This document shows positions 17,132-24,770 of a DNA stretch of 64,000 nucleotides, in pieces (position 1 is the first letter of the stretch; each line of letters opens with the position of its first letter). Source of the stretch: Exiguobacterium sp. s124. GTDB taxonomy: Bacteria; Bacillota; Bacilli; Exiguobacteriales; Exiguobacteriaceae. The notes below the pieces were generated by a model. It was not told where the DNA came from and did not search any database. It saw nothing but the letters and a program-made list of their open reading frames with translations. The translations under genes and the position numbers were made by a program. The stretch covers positions 186,001-250,000 of the forward strand of contig NZ_JACSKH010000001.1 of the NCBI RefSeq assembly GCF_018617485.1, read 5' to 3'.

Positions 17132-17791
17132 ATGACTAGACCGATTGTACTCATGATTAGTGACCATCATACATCCACTTTCGTCTATCACGCTATCCGC
17201 GATTTAGGCGTGACACATGTCATACAAGAAGACGGTCCCATCGAACTTCGACCGCAGTCGCTCAAACAATGGATGACTCATCTATATATTCGATGGGCGA
17301 CACCGCTTATGAAATGGACGAGTCAAGCGCGTATTCGAGAAGTGAGAGAGCGTTATCCATTACAGGATTCTCCGATTCCTCCTCATCACCTCATCCATGT
17401 CTCATCCTTGAACGATGACAAAACGCTCATGTGGCTCGAACGACTTGCACCGAAGCTGCTGGTAATTCATGAGACCGGACCAATTGAGCCAAGTCGATTG
17501 AATCAATGGACATGTCCAATCGTCACAATCCGTCCATCAACGGCGGAAGGGCAGCTACAAGCCTACTGGGCGATTCAATCCCAACCTTCGTTCTGTGAGG
17601 CGACGCTCGAACAGTGGACAGCACAAGGATGGAGTATCCTCGATCGCGCGGTCATCTATAAAGGTGGGACCGACAATTTTGCCACCTATCCTTATCTACA
17701 ACTCACTACGGTCTTACCAATGTTGCGCCGATACATTCAAACGATGAACAGATCATTACCCGATCGTCGACAAATAAAAGTCCAAGCTTGA
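17132..17791 (+). CDS. Degenerate formyltransferase-like protein
   Basis: 219 aa resembling the folate-dependent formyltransferase fold (methionyl-tRNA or sugar N-formyltransferases). 'RPIVLMISDHHTSTFVYHAI' begins the fold, and 'LAPKLLVIHETGPIEPSRL' matches the strand before the active site. 'DNFATYPYLQLTT' matches a C-terminal segment of stand-alone family members. Where the catalytic Asn-x-His ('N.H.G..P.YRG') should be, this protein has 'IVTIRPSTAEGQLQAYWAI', so Asn and His are absent. Probably lacks transferase activity or uses different chemistry. Last gene of the sugar operon; its stop lies inside a hairpin shared with the convergent merR gene. Confidence 0.6.
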   Translation: MTRPIVLMISDHHTSTFVYHAIRDLGVTHVIQEDGPIELRPQSLKQWMTHLYIRWATPLMKWTSQARIREVRERYPLQDSPIPPHHLIHVSSLNDDKTLMWLERLAPKLLVIHETGPIEPSRLNQWTCPIVTIRPSTAEGQLQAYWAIQSQPSFCEATLEQWTAQGWSILDRAVIYKGGTDNFATYPYLQLTTVLPMLRRYIQTMNRSLPDRRQIKVQA

Positions 17792-17802
17792 GGCTTGGAC
17801 TT
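17770..17802 (-). terminator. Terminator shared by convergent gene ends
   Basis: AAGTCCAAGC / GCTTGGACTT stem. The loop contains the TGA of the plus-strand gene and the right arm touches the minus-strand stop codon. The T-rich tail is on the minus side. Confidence 0.72.
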
Positions 17803-18565
17803 AACTGTTGGCGATACAATAATATTGGATGGCATCGTTATAATACGATGCAAGACCTGGTTCGAAGCGGTCATAATAGGCGGTGAATCGCTCATCCGCT
17901 ACATACATCTGTCCGAGTCCGCTGAACATGTCGAGCGAGCAATCATAAAAGTGAGTGTGGATGAACAGATGATTGTCTCTGACGACCGATTGAACGCGGT
18001 CATCTTCAATTGCGACTTGTGAACGAAACAAATCGACGAGTGGTGCAATCAAATCGAGTTGCATCTGATTCATACGTTCCCAGTCTGCTTTCGAGCGCTT
18101 CGCAGCTCGTTCTTGCGCAGTTTCGTAAGCGGAACTGTCTCCCCAACGCTCAATTACCTCGTCTTGATGTTTTGACTCATGTGCTTGAATCTCTTCATAA
18201 GATAATCCCTCGAATAATGACATGTCTTCCATTGGAATCCCTCCTTTGAGTGAGGTGAGGGTCGTTTTCGCCGTCTCCGCGAGCTGGGCGAAGTAGGCTG
18301 CTTTTTGTTGCAACGCCTCGACATGTTCGTTCAATACTTCGACTCGATCAAACGCCGATGCATCGAGCAACTGTCCGATTTGATCGAGCGGAACGTCTAG
18401 TGTTCGATACAGTAAGATAAGCTGTAGACGCTCGGCATCACGTGACGTATAACGGCGGTAGCCATTGTCGTCACGCATGGGGACGAGCAATCCAATCGAG
18501 TCGTAATGGCGAAGCGTCCGTGTTGTCGTTCCGGCGAGTGACGCAAGTTGTTGAATCGTATACAT
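17801..18565 (-). CDS. MerR-family regulator with TipAS ligand domain
   Basis: 254 aa transcription activator. Residues 1-70 are a MerR winged helix ('YTIQQLASLAGTTTRTLRHY', 'GYRRYTSRDAERL'), then a long dimerisation coiled coil, then a TipAS-like drug-binding domain (residues ~125-254) with 'FIHTHFYDCSLDMFSGLGQM' and 'YVADERFTAYYD'. Similar in layout to B. subtilis Mta, which activates multidrug efflux. No transporter is adjacent, so its target is unknown. Start MYTIQQL follows a GGAGGTG-type site. Confidence 0.88.
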   Translation of the reverse strand: MYTIQQLASLAGTTTRTLRHYDSIGLLVPMRDDNGYRRYTSRDAERLQLILLYRTLDVPLDQIGQLLDASAFDRVEVLNEHVEALQQKAAYFAQLAETAKTTLTSLKGGIPMEDMSLFEGLSYEEIQAHESKHQDEVIERWGDSSAYETAQERAAKRSKADWERMNQMQLDLIAPLVDLFRSQVAIEDDRVQSVVRDNHLFIHTHFYDCSLDMFSGLGQMYVADERFTAYYDRFEPGLASYYNDAIQYYCIANS

Positions 18566-18612
18566 CCCTTCACCTCCTTAGAACAAGCGTAAAGGTTGAC
18601 GTCACGTCAAAG

Positions 18613-19077
18613 TCAAGCCTGTTTTTCAAACAATGAAAATCCGTTCCGTTCTCCGATATAGCGGAAGCCGAATTGAGGATAGTACCCATTCAAGAACGTG
18701 TTGTCTGCGACGCAATCCAATCGAACGGTCGAAGCAGTGTGGGAGAGTGCATATTCCATCAAACGCTCTCCAATCCGTTCTCCTTTGATGCTCGAGTCCG
18801 TGACGAGTCGGTGCAAATAGACGGCACCGTCCGCGTCATTCCATAGATTATGATCCCAATCGGTCGGTGGAATCAGACTGACCGCACCGACGACTTGGTG
18901 GTCACGTTCATACACAAACACAGTCCCTTTCGTTAAATCGTGTCGCACATAATCCGAGCGACTCGGCTCTAAATATTTGACCCATTGCGACTTCCCGGCT
19001 GCCTGAAACTCTTTCGCTTTCCTTACAATCAATTGGTCGATGGCAGAAAAATCATCAAGTGTAGCGAATCGAAACAT
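18613..19077 (-). CDS. GNAT-family N-acetyltransferase
   Basis: 154 aa acetyl-CoA-dependent acetyltransferase of unknown substrate. 'VVGAVSLIPP' and 'AVYLHRLVTDSSIKGERIGERLMEYAL' form the core strand and acetyl-CoA loop (R/Q-x-x-G-x-G/A pattern as KGERIG), followed by 'LDCVADNTFLNGYYPQFGF'. ATG 19077 (MFRFATLDD) is best spaced from GAGGTG; the open frame upstream is likely untranslated. Confidence 0.85.
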   Translation of the reverse strand: MFRFATLDDFSAIDQLIVRKAKEFQAAGKSQWVKYLEPSRSDYVRHDLTKGTVFVYERDHQVVGAVSLIPPTDWDHNLWNDADGAVYLHRLVTDSSIKGERIGERLMEYALSHTASTVRLDCVADNTFLNGYYPQFGFRYIGERNGFSLFEKQA

Positions 19078-19193
19078 GATGAAGCACCTCGCTTTCATTT
19101 CTTTTCAAAATCGTGTAGGGTACACGTTGAGTATGCTGATGAAACATCTTTGTATCATCGAATGTTTTTTGGTAAGATAAATTTATTGCATCG

Positions 19194-19207
19194 TGCAAAC
19201 GATTGCG
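19194..19207 (+). promoter_or_regulatory. CcpA cre-like box before the alpha-glucosidase
   Basis: TGCAAACGATTGCG, an imperfect match to TGWAANCGNTNWCA. It overlaps the likely promoter (TATAAA near 19215-19220). Its 18-base context differs at only two positions from that of the box before fba. Confidence 0.5.
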
Positions 19208-19290
19208 CTAATGATATAAAGTTCACAGCACGAATAAGATGATTATATATGATGAGCAGTGAGTTTTGGGATAAGGAGTATCTAGATCAC

Positions 19291-20994
19291 ATGCAACTTT
19301 TACAACGAGAACAACAAACACAAACGCTTAAACGCAACTGGTGGAAAGAAGCCGTCGCCTATCAAATTTACCCGCGTAGCTTTTATGACGCGAACGGAGA
19401 CGGAATCGGAGACATTCAAGGAATCATTGATAAGCTCGACTATTTGAAAGACCTTGGCATTGACGTCATCTGGATTTGCCCGATGTACAAATCGCCAAAC
19501 GATGATAACGGTTATGACATTAGTGACTATCAAGACATCATGGACGAATTCGGTACGATGGAAGACTTCGACCGTTTATTGGACGAGGTGCATCAGCGCG
19601 GTATGAAACTGTTGCTCGACCTCGTCGTCAACCATACGTCGGATGAGCACCCTTGGTTCATTGAATCGAAGAGCTCTAAAGACAATCCGAAACGGGACTG
19701 GTACATCTGGCGTGACGGCAAACCGGACGGATCGAAGCCGAACAACTGGGAGTCAATCTTTGGCGGCTCGGCTTGGGAATTCGATGAAGCGACGGAGCAA
19801 TACTACTTGCACGTCTTCTCGAAGAAACAACCGGACCTCAACTGGGAAAATCCTGAGATGCGCACAGCTGTGTACGACATGATCAACTGGTGGCTTGAAA
19901 AAGGAATCGACGGGTTCCGCGTGGATGCGATCAGCCATATTCGGAAAAACCCGACGTTCGCCGACTTACCGAACCCGAACGACCTCGATTTCGTACCTTC
20001 GTTCGAGATGCACATGAACGTAGATGGGATTCACGATTATTTAGAAGAACTTCGTGACGAGACGTTCAATAAACATGACATCATGACAGTCGGTGAAGCG
20101 AACGGTGTATCACCTGACGATGCACACCTTTGGGTCGGTGAAAAAGAAGGGAAGATGAACATGGTCTTCCAATTCGAACACATGGACCTTTGGAGTGAAG
20201 ATGCTGATTCGAAACTTGATGTCGTCCACTTGAAAAACGTGTTGACGAAATGGCAAAAGGGTCTCGAAGCCGACGGATGGAACGCACTTTACGTTGAAAA
20301 CCATGACCAGACACGTACTGTCTCGAAATGGGGAGACGACGAGCGTTACTGGAAAGAGAGCGCGAAATCGATTGCGATGATGTACTTCCTCATGCAAGGA
20401 ACGCCGTTCATCTATCAAGGTCAAGAAATCGGGATGACGAACGTCAAGTTCGATTCAATCGACCAATATGACGACATCGCGACACGCAATCGCTACTATA
20501 TCGGTGTCGAGCAAGGGAAGAGTCATGACGAGATGATGCGCATCACGTGGAACTCATCACGCGATAACACCCGCACACCGATGCAATGGAGTGATGCTCC
20601 GAATGCCGGTTTCACGTTCGCAGAGAAACCTTGGGTCGGCATCAACCCGAACTATACGGACATTAACGTCGAATCACAGCTTGAAGATGAGGACTCCATC
20701 TTTAACTTCTATAAAGAGATGATTCAACTTCGTAAAGACGATGAGACGTTTGTATACGGGGCGTATGATGTCGTCTTACCGGATCACCCGGAAGTCTATG
20801 CGTATACGCGTACGCTCGGTGACACGCAGTACCTTGTCGTCACGAACTTGACGGCGAAAGAGACGATGTTTGATATGGACCAGACACTTCGTGCAAAAGA
20901 TGTCGTCTTGAGCAACATGCCGATTGAAGGCGATGTTGAATCGACGCTCCTTCACTTGAAGCCGTTCGAAGGTCGCGTATATAAAATGAGCTAA
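19291..20994 (+). CDS. GH13 alpha-glucosidase (oligo-1,6-glucosidase type)
   Basis: 567 aa cytosolic glycoside hydrolase family 13 enzyme. Hydrolyses terminal alpha-1,6 (and perhaps alpha-1,4) glucosyl bonds of short isomalto/malto-oligosaccharides. Conserved regions: 'WWKEAVAYQIYPRSF', 'DLVVNHTSDEH', 'GFRVDAISHI' (nucleophile Asp), 'TVGEANGV' (acid/base Glu) and 'VENHDQTR'. The C-terminal beta domain is complete. No signal peptide. The frame is open to ATG 19249, but AAGGAG at 19273-19278 supports ATG 19291. An upstream cre-like box suggests catabolite repression. No sugar transporter gene is adjacent. MalL-like; exact linkage preference is not determinable. Confidence 0.92.
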   Translation: MQLLQREQQTQTLKRNWWKEAVAYQIYPRSFYDANGDGIGDIQGIIDKLDYLKDLGIDVIWICPMYKSPNDDNGYDISDYQDIMDEFGTMEDFDRLLDEVHQRGMKLLLDLVVNHTSDEHPWFIESKSSKDNPKRDWYIWRDGKPDGSKPNNWESIFGGSAWEFDEATEQYYLHVFSKKQPDLNWENPEMRTAVYDMINWWLEKGIDGFRVDAISHIRKNPTFADLPNPNDLDFVPSFEMHMNVDGIHDYLEELRDETFNKHDIMTVGEANGVSPDDAHLWVGEKEGKMNMVFQFEHMDLWSEDADSKLDVVHLKNVLTKWQKGLEADGWNALYVENHDQTRTVSKWGDDERYWKESAKSIAMMYFLMQGTPFIYQGQEIGMTNVKFDSIDQYDDIATRNRYYIGVEQGKSHDEMMRITWNSSRDNTRTPMQWSDAPNAGFTFAEKPWVGINPNYTDINVESQLEDEDSIFNFYKEMIQLRKDDETFVYGAYDVVLPDHPEVYAYTRTLGDTQYLVVTNLTAKETMFDMDQTLRAKDVVLSNMPIEGDVESTLLHLKPFEGRVYKMS

Positions 20995-21009
20995 TTTTTC
21001 AGGACTCCA

Positions 21010-21043
21010 AGGCCGTGGGCGAAAATTCGTCTACGGTCTTTTT
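21010..21043 (+). terminator. Terminator after alpha-glucosidase
   Basis: 13-bp stem AGGCCGTGGGCGA / TCGTCTACGGTCT with G-T wobbles, then a T run. Confidence 0.8.
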
Positions 21044-21113
21044 GTGCGAATAAAGGAGATGACAAGGAAGGATGAGAATGCTTTAAAGGGATTCACGGAG
21101 AGGGAAAATCAAA

Positions 21114-21776
21114 ATGAAACTATTGCTGACTTCCGCAGGCATCAAAAATGAAAGCATCAAGCAGGCACTTTTGGAGTTATTGGACAAGCCAATTGAAGAG
21201 TGTACGGCACTTTGTATCCCGACAGCCATCTATGCGTTGAACGGGGGAACGCAGCACGCATGGAACTTTTTCAAGGGGGATTTCTCGACACCAATGTGTG
21301 AGTTGGGTTGGAAGTCGATCGGGGTGCTCGAACTGAGCGCGCTCCCGAGCATCGATGAATCGGTATGGAGACCGACATTTGAACGGGCGGACGTGTTATT
21401 GGTGAATGGTGGCGATCCGCTGTTTTTACATCACTGGATGAAACAGTCCGGGGTGGAGGCATTACTCCCATCTTGGGAAGGTGTCTATGTTGGATTGAGC
21501 GCAGGTAGCATGGTGATGACGCCACGAATCGGAGAAGCATTTGTCGGATGGCGTTCATCTGATGAGCAGAGCGATGAGACGTTAGGGTTTGTTGACTTCT
21601 CGATTTTTCCACACCTCGACCACGAGATGTTACCGGAGAATACGTCACGAGATGCGGCAGAATGGGCGGAAGCGTTACAGGCACCCGCTTATGCGATCGA
21701 CGACGAGACCGCGATTCGTGTAAATGAAGGGAAGGTCGATGTGATTTCGGAAGGAAAATGGAAGAAGTTTTTCTGA
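21114..21776 (+). CDS. Peptidase S51 (dipeptidase E-like)
   Basis: 220 aa cytosolic serine peptidase of the type-1 glutamine-amidotransferase-like fold. The nucleophile elbow 'VGLSAGSMVM' is present, preceded by 'VLLVNGGDPLFLHHW', and 'IFPHLDHEM' supplies the likely His. Family members cleave Asp-X dipeptides or cyanophycin-type bonds; the precise substrate here is unknown. ATG follows GGAGAGGG. Confidence 0.85.
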   Translation: MKLLLTSAGIKNESIKQALLELLDKPIEECTALCIPTAIYALNGGTQHAWNFFKGDFSTPMCELGWKSIGVLELSALPSIDESVWRPTFERADVLLVNGGDPLFLHHWMKQSGVEALLPSWEGVYVGLSAGSMVMTPRIGEAFVGWRSSDEQSDETLGFVDFSIFPHLDHEMLPENTSRDAAEWAEALQAPAYAIDDETAIRVNEGKVDVISEGKWKKFF

Positions 21777-21810
21777 CTGTATAAAAGCAATAGGAGGGAG
21801 GTATGAGAGG

Positions 21811-22371
21811 TTGAACCGATTTACTCATCAACGAAACACAAGTCGAATCATCGTACGACCGTTAGAGAAGCAGGATTATGCCGCATGGTTAAGTGGCTTC
21901 ACAAATCGTCTTGTTTCGCAACATGAGTATGATCCTGGGAAATTAAACATGAGCGACTGTACGTCCGTTTGGTTTGACCAGCTAGTCGACAATCATCAGT
22001 CACTTGCGCTTGAAGACCAGGCACATGTCTTCGCCGTTTTCCGACTCGACGATGGGACACACCTTGGTATGGTAGATTTTTCTACTCTTGCGCGAGATGC
22101 GTTTCAATGGGGAAGGGTCGGGTATACGATTCATAATCAGCATTGGGGTCAGGGGTATGGCACCGAAGCAGTCGACCTAGCGATGCGCATCGCTTTTGAC
22201 GACTTGAACTTTCAACGGATCGAGGCACATATCAATCTCGACAATGAGGCGTCTGTTCGTCTCGCGGAACGTGTCGGCATGTCTTACGAGTGCACGAGAG
22301 AAGGATTCATCTATGAGAATGATGAGTGGGTAGACCATCTCGTCTATGTCAAAACGAAGCACCGTCGATAG
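21811..22371 (+). CDS. GNAT acetyltransferase, RimJ/RimL-like
   Basis: 186 aa. Core 'VGYTIHNQHWGQGYGTEAVDL' is the acetyl-CoA loop of RimJ/RimL-type enzymes, followed by 'FQRIEAHINLDNEASVRLAERVGM'. Substrate unknown; ribosomal protein or small-molecule amines are the usual targets. It starts with TTG 21811, nine bases after AGGAGGGAGG; the nearby ATG at 21803 hits a stop after three codons, so TTG is the only workable start. Confidence 0.85.
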   Translation: MNRFTHQRNTSRIIVRPLEKQDYAAWLSGFTNRLVSQHEYDPGKLNMSDCTSVWFDQLVDNHQSLALEDQAHVFAVFRLDDGTHLGMVDFSTLARDAFQWGRVGYTIHNQHWGQGYGTEAVDLAMRIAFDDLNFQRIEAHINLDNEASVRLAERVGMSYECTREGFIYENDEWVDHLVYVKTKHRR

Positions 22372-22422
22372 AACGACTCCTACTAGATATGGTACGATGA
22401 GTTGACGGAAAGGGGGATGAGC

Positions 22423-22842
22423 ATGGCGATTGAACCACTTCGCGTGCGTGTCCAGCAAACAACACGGATGAGTGACATCCCGGAGCCAATCGAACTATCG
22501 GCTGACGGCATATACTATCCATTGAAGACTGGCTTTATTTTAATGTTTGACCAACAACAAGAGGACGGACCAGTCCCGACGACAATCAAGTACACCCCGG
22601 AACGATTGGCGCTCATCTGTAAAGGACCGATTGAGATGAACCATTCCTTCATCGAAGGTCGCTTCACGCAAAGCTTATATAAGAATGCCTATATGTCGAT
22701 GACGATGGCGACGACGACATCACGCCTCGATGTGTCAGAAGAATCGTGTACGTTCGTATACGAATTGTCCATGAATGAAGAAGATGTAGGTATATACGAA
22801 GTACATGTCACATGGACATTTGAAGGAGGAGAGGGCGCATGA
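22423..22842 (+). CDS. ywiB: DUF1934 protein YwiB
   Basis: 139 aa. Small beta-barrel-like protein of DUF1934, usually next to argS in Bacillales, function unknown. 'YYPLKTGFILMFDQQ', 'TTIKYTPERLALICKGPIEM' and the final 'YEVHVTWT' strand fit the family. ATG 22423 is well spaced from AAAGGGGG; earlier TTG and ATG starts overlap that site. The stop overlaps the next start (ATGA). argS is not the next gene here. Confidence 0.78.
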   Translation: MAIEPLRVRVQQTTRMSDIPEPIELSADGIYYPLKTGFILMFDQQQEDGPVPTTIKYTPERLALICKGPIEMNHSFIEGRFTQSLYKNAYMSMTMATTTSRLDVSEESCTFVYELSMNEEDVGIYEVHVTWTFEGGEGA

Positions 22843-23267
22843 ACTTTACAGAACGCGTAAACAAGATTGAAGAGATGTTGAATGAAGACTGGTTTGAGAT
22901 GCTTGAAACGAACGAAGAAGAGTATGAAGAGTGGCGAGGTCGCCTCGAAGATCATGCCGAACAAGTCATCACACATTATGACCAGGAGAACGGTGTCGAT
23001 GTCAATTCAGTCGATAAACTGCTTCAATTGAACGATGAGTTCCCGCTCCTATACGGAGAGGACACCGTTCGCCTGTATATCGCACTCATTGAGGCACGCC
23101 CAGAAGACAAAGCGGTCTACGATCGGTACGTCGATTACTTGGCAGCCATCAGCGATGCATCGCACGAACAGTTTTTACATTTCCACACGCTCGTCGAAGC
23201 AGGACGGTTGGAGGAAGCGAGACAACTCGCTCCACACATGCCACAACGTCTCGGACTCGAAGAGTAA
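22839..23267 (+). CDS. Hypothetical acidic helical protein
   Basis: 142 aa. I do not recognise the family. Strongly acidic and all-helical in appearance, with a TPR-like C-terminal half ('FHTLVEAGRLEEARQLAPHM'). No membrane segment, signal or cysteine. Translationally coupled to ywiB by a four-base overlap and followed by a strong terminator, so it is a real gene that occupies the place argS holds in many relatives. Confidence 0.7.
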   Translation: MNFTERVNKIEEMLNEDWFEMLETNEEEYEEWRGRLEDHAEQVITHYDQENGVDVNSVDKLLQLNDEFPLLYGEDTVRLYIALIEARPEDKAVYDRYVDYLAAISDASHEQFLHFHTLVEAGRLEEARQLAPHMPQRLGLEE

Positions 23268-23274
23268 GTATATC

Positions 23275-23308
23275 AAAAGTGTCATCTGAACAGGATGGCA
23301 CTTTTTTT
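23275..23308 (+). terminator. Terminator after the ywiB pair
   Basis: AAAAGTGTCATC / GATGGCACTTTT stem, 7-base loop, T7 tail. Confidence 0.88.
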
Positions 23309-23435
23309 CATGCCTGAAAGGGGGACAAGATTCGAACAGGACGTCCATTTTTATTCGATGATCTGTTCTCTAAGATGAAGGAACAAGGAAATCAATCAGA
23401 GAACGCGAATGGAAATGGGTAAAGGGGGAATTGTG

Positions 23436-23954
23436 GTGTTAAGACTAATCAAAACATCTGTCGAACAAAAAGAACAGATTCTTTCATTTTTACAGGAATG
23501 GTACGAACGAGATGAGCGAATCGTTCCGACCTCAGTCGACCGTGAAACGACGGACTTCGAGGCATACGTCAACACGTTACGTCAGAAAGAGTTACGTGAG
23601 AATATAGAGGAAGGCTGGGTCCCGAGTACGACGTATTGGCTCACGGACGGCGAAGAGCTTTTAGGCGCGGCGAACATTCGTCACGAGTTGAACGAATCAC
23701 TCTTAAAAATCGGTGGCCATGTCGGATACGGGGTGAAACCGAGCGCGCGTGGGCGAGGACTCGCCACACTTCAACTAAAACTTGCGCTTGAGAAAGTGAA
23801 AGAGCTTGGAATCGAGCGTGCACTCATTACGTGTAATCGGACAAACGTCGCTTCCCGTCAAGTCATTTTAAACAACGGGGGTGTCGCGGACACACCATAT
23901 ACGGAAGAAGATGGGACGATCGTCGAACGGTTTTGGATTGACTTGAGAGGATGA
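23436..23954 (+). CDS. GNAT-family N-acetyltransferase
   Basis: 172 aa. 'HVGYGVKPSARGRGLATLQL' is a clear acetyl-CoA binding loop (R-G-x-G-L-A), followed by 'ALITCNRTNVASRQVILNNGG'. Substrate unknown. The GTG at 23436 is seven bases after AAAGGGGG; GTG 23433 and ATGs further upstream overlap or precede that site. The next gene starts seven bases after the stop. Confidence 0.85.
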   Translation: MLRLIKTSVEQKEQILSFLQEWYERDERIVPTSVDRETTDFEAYVNTLRQKELRENIEEGWVPSTTYWLTDGEELLGAANIRHELNESLLKIGGHVGYGVKPSARGRGLATLQLKLALEKVKELGIERALITCNRTNVASRQVILNNGGVADTPYTEEDGTIVERFWIDLRG

Positions 23955-23961
23955 AGATGAG

Positions 23962-24678
23962 ATGGCGAACTGGATCATCATCTATTTGGCGTTGATTAAT
24001 TTCTTCGGCATTTATTTGTTTCGGGAAGAGACCGTGCCCTCTAAGAAATGGTTCTCATTCTCGAGCGGAATCGCCATCACGTATTTCTTCATGTATCTTT
24101 TGCCCTCCCTGAATAAACGCCAGGACACGCTTCGTGTCGATTGGTTGAACCTGGCCTTGCCGTCAGAGATTTACATCGTCAGTCTCATTGGGTTCACGCT
24201 GTTCTACGGTACGATGCGGTTCGTTCGAACCCCTCACTTCCAAGATGAGGCGGTCGATCGGGCCGTTTCGTATTGGCTCCAGGTGACGCTTCTCACGGCG
24301 TACATGACATTTTCAGCGTATGTGGTGACAGCCGACTCGGTGACGTTCGTCTCGAGAAGCTTCTATGCGACGGCACTCGGTGTGCACTTCTTGGCGCTCG
24401 GGCATGACTTGAACCGCCACTATGGCGAACGCTATATGCGACAGGGACGATATTTGTTGAGCGGCGGGATTTTATTCGGAGGTTTCGTTTCGCGTTGGAT
24501 TGACTTGGCCCCACACGTCGAAGCACTCTGTTTTGCGTTCGTAGCCGGGGCGATGATTCTCAATATCGTGAAGTTTGAACTGCCGTCCGACCGAAATCTA
24601 CACTTTCGAACATTCGTTTTGGCCGTGTGCAGTTATGGTGGATTATTGCTCATCTTGAAACATCTTCTAAACTTCTGA
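23962..24678 (+). CDS. Polytopic membrane protein, unknown
   Basis: 238 aa with about seven hydrophobic segments. The last part, 'EALCFAFVAGAMILNIVKFELP', resembles a motif in some ZIP-transporter-like proteins, but no histidine-rich metal path is evident. A metal transporter role would be speculation. Seven-base spacing from the preceding acetyltransferase implies co-transcription. It ends just before the FadR-type operator of fadF. Confidence 0.65.
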   Translation: MANWIIIYLALINFFGIYLFREETVPSKKWFSFSSGIAITYFFMYLLPSLNKRQDTLRVDWLNLALPSEIYIVSLIGFTLFYGTMRFVRTPHFQDEAVDRAVSYWLQVTLLTAYMTFSAYVVTADSVTFVSRSFYATALGVHFLALGHDLNRHYGERYMRQGRYLLSGGILFGGFVSRWIDLAPHVEALCFAFVAGAMILNIVKFELPSDRNLHFRTFVLAVCSYGGLLLILKHLLNF

Positions 24679-24695
24679 CGAGAACTTCACAAAAA

Positions 24696-24713
24696 TGAAT
24701 GACTGTTCATTCA
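24696..24713 (+). promoter_or_regulatory. FadR-type operator upstream of fadF
   Basis: TGAATGACTGTTCATTCA has 7-bp perfect inverted arms and matches the B. subtilis FadR site TGAATGAMTANTCATTCA at all but one position. It overlaps the -35 region of a promoter whose TATACT -10 lies at 24722-24727, the right place for repression relieved by long-chain acyl-CoA. Confidence 0.75.
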
Positions 24714-24770
24714 TCATTTGATATACTGAATTCAAGATTGAATCCGTTTTCATAAGGGGGAGTTTTGGGG

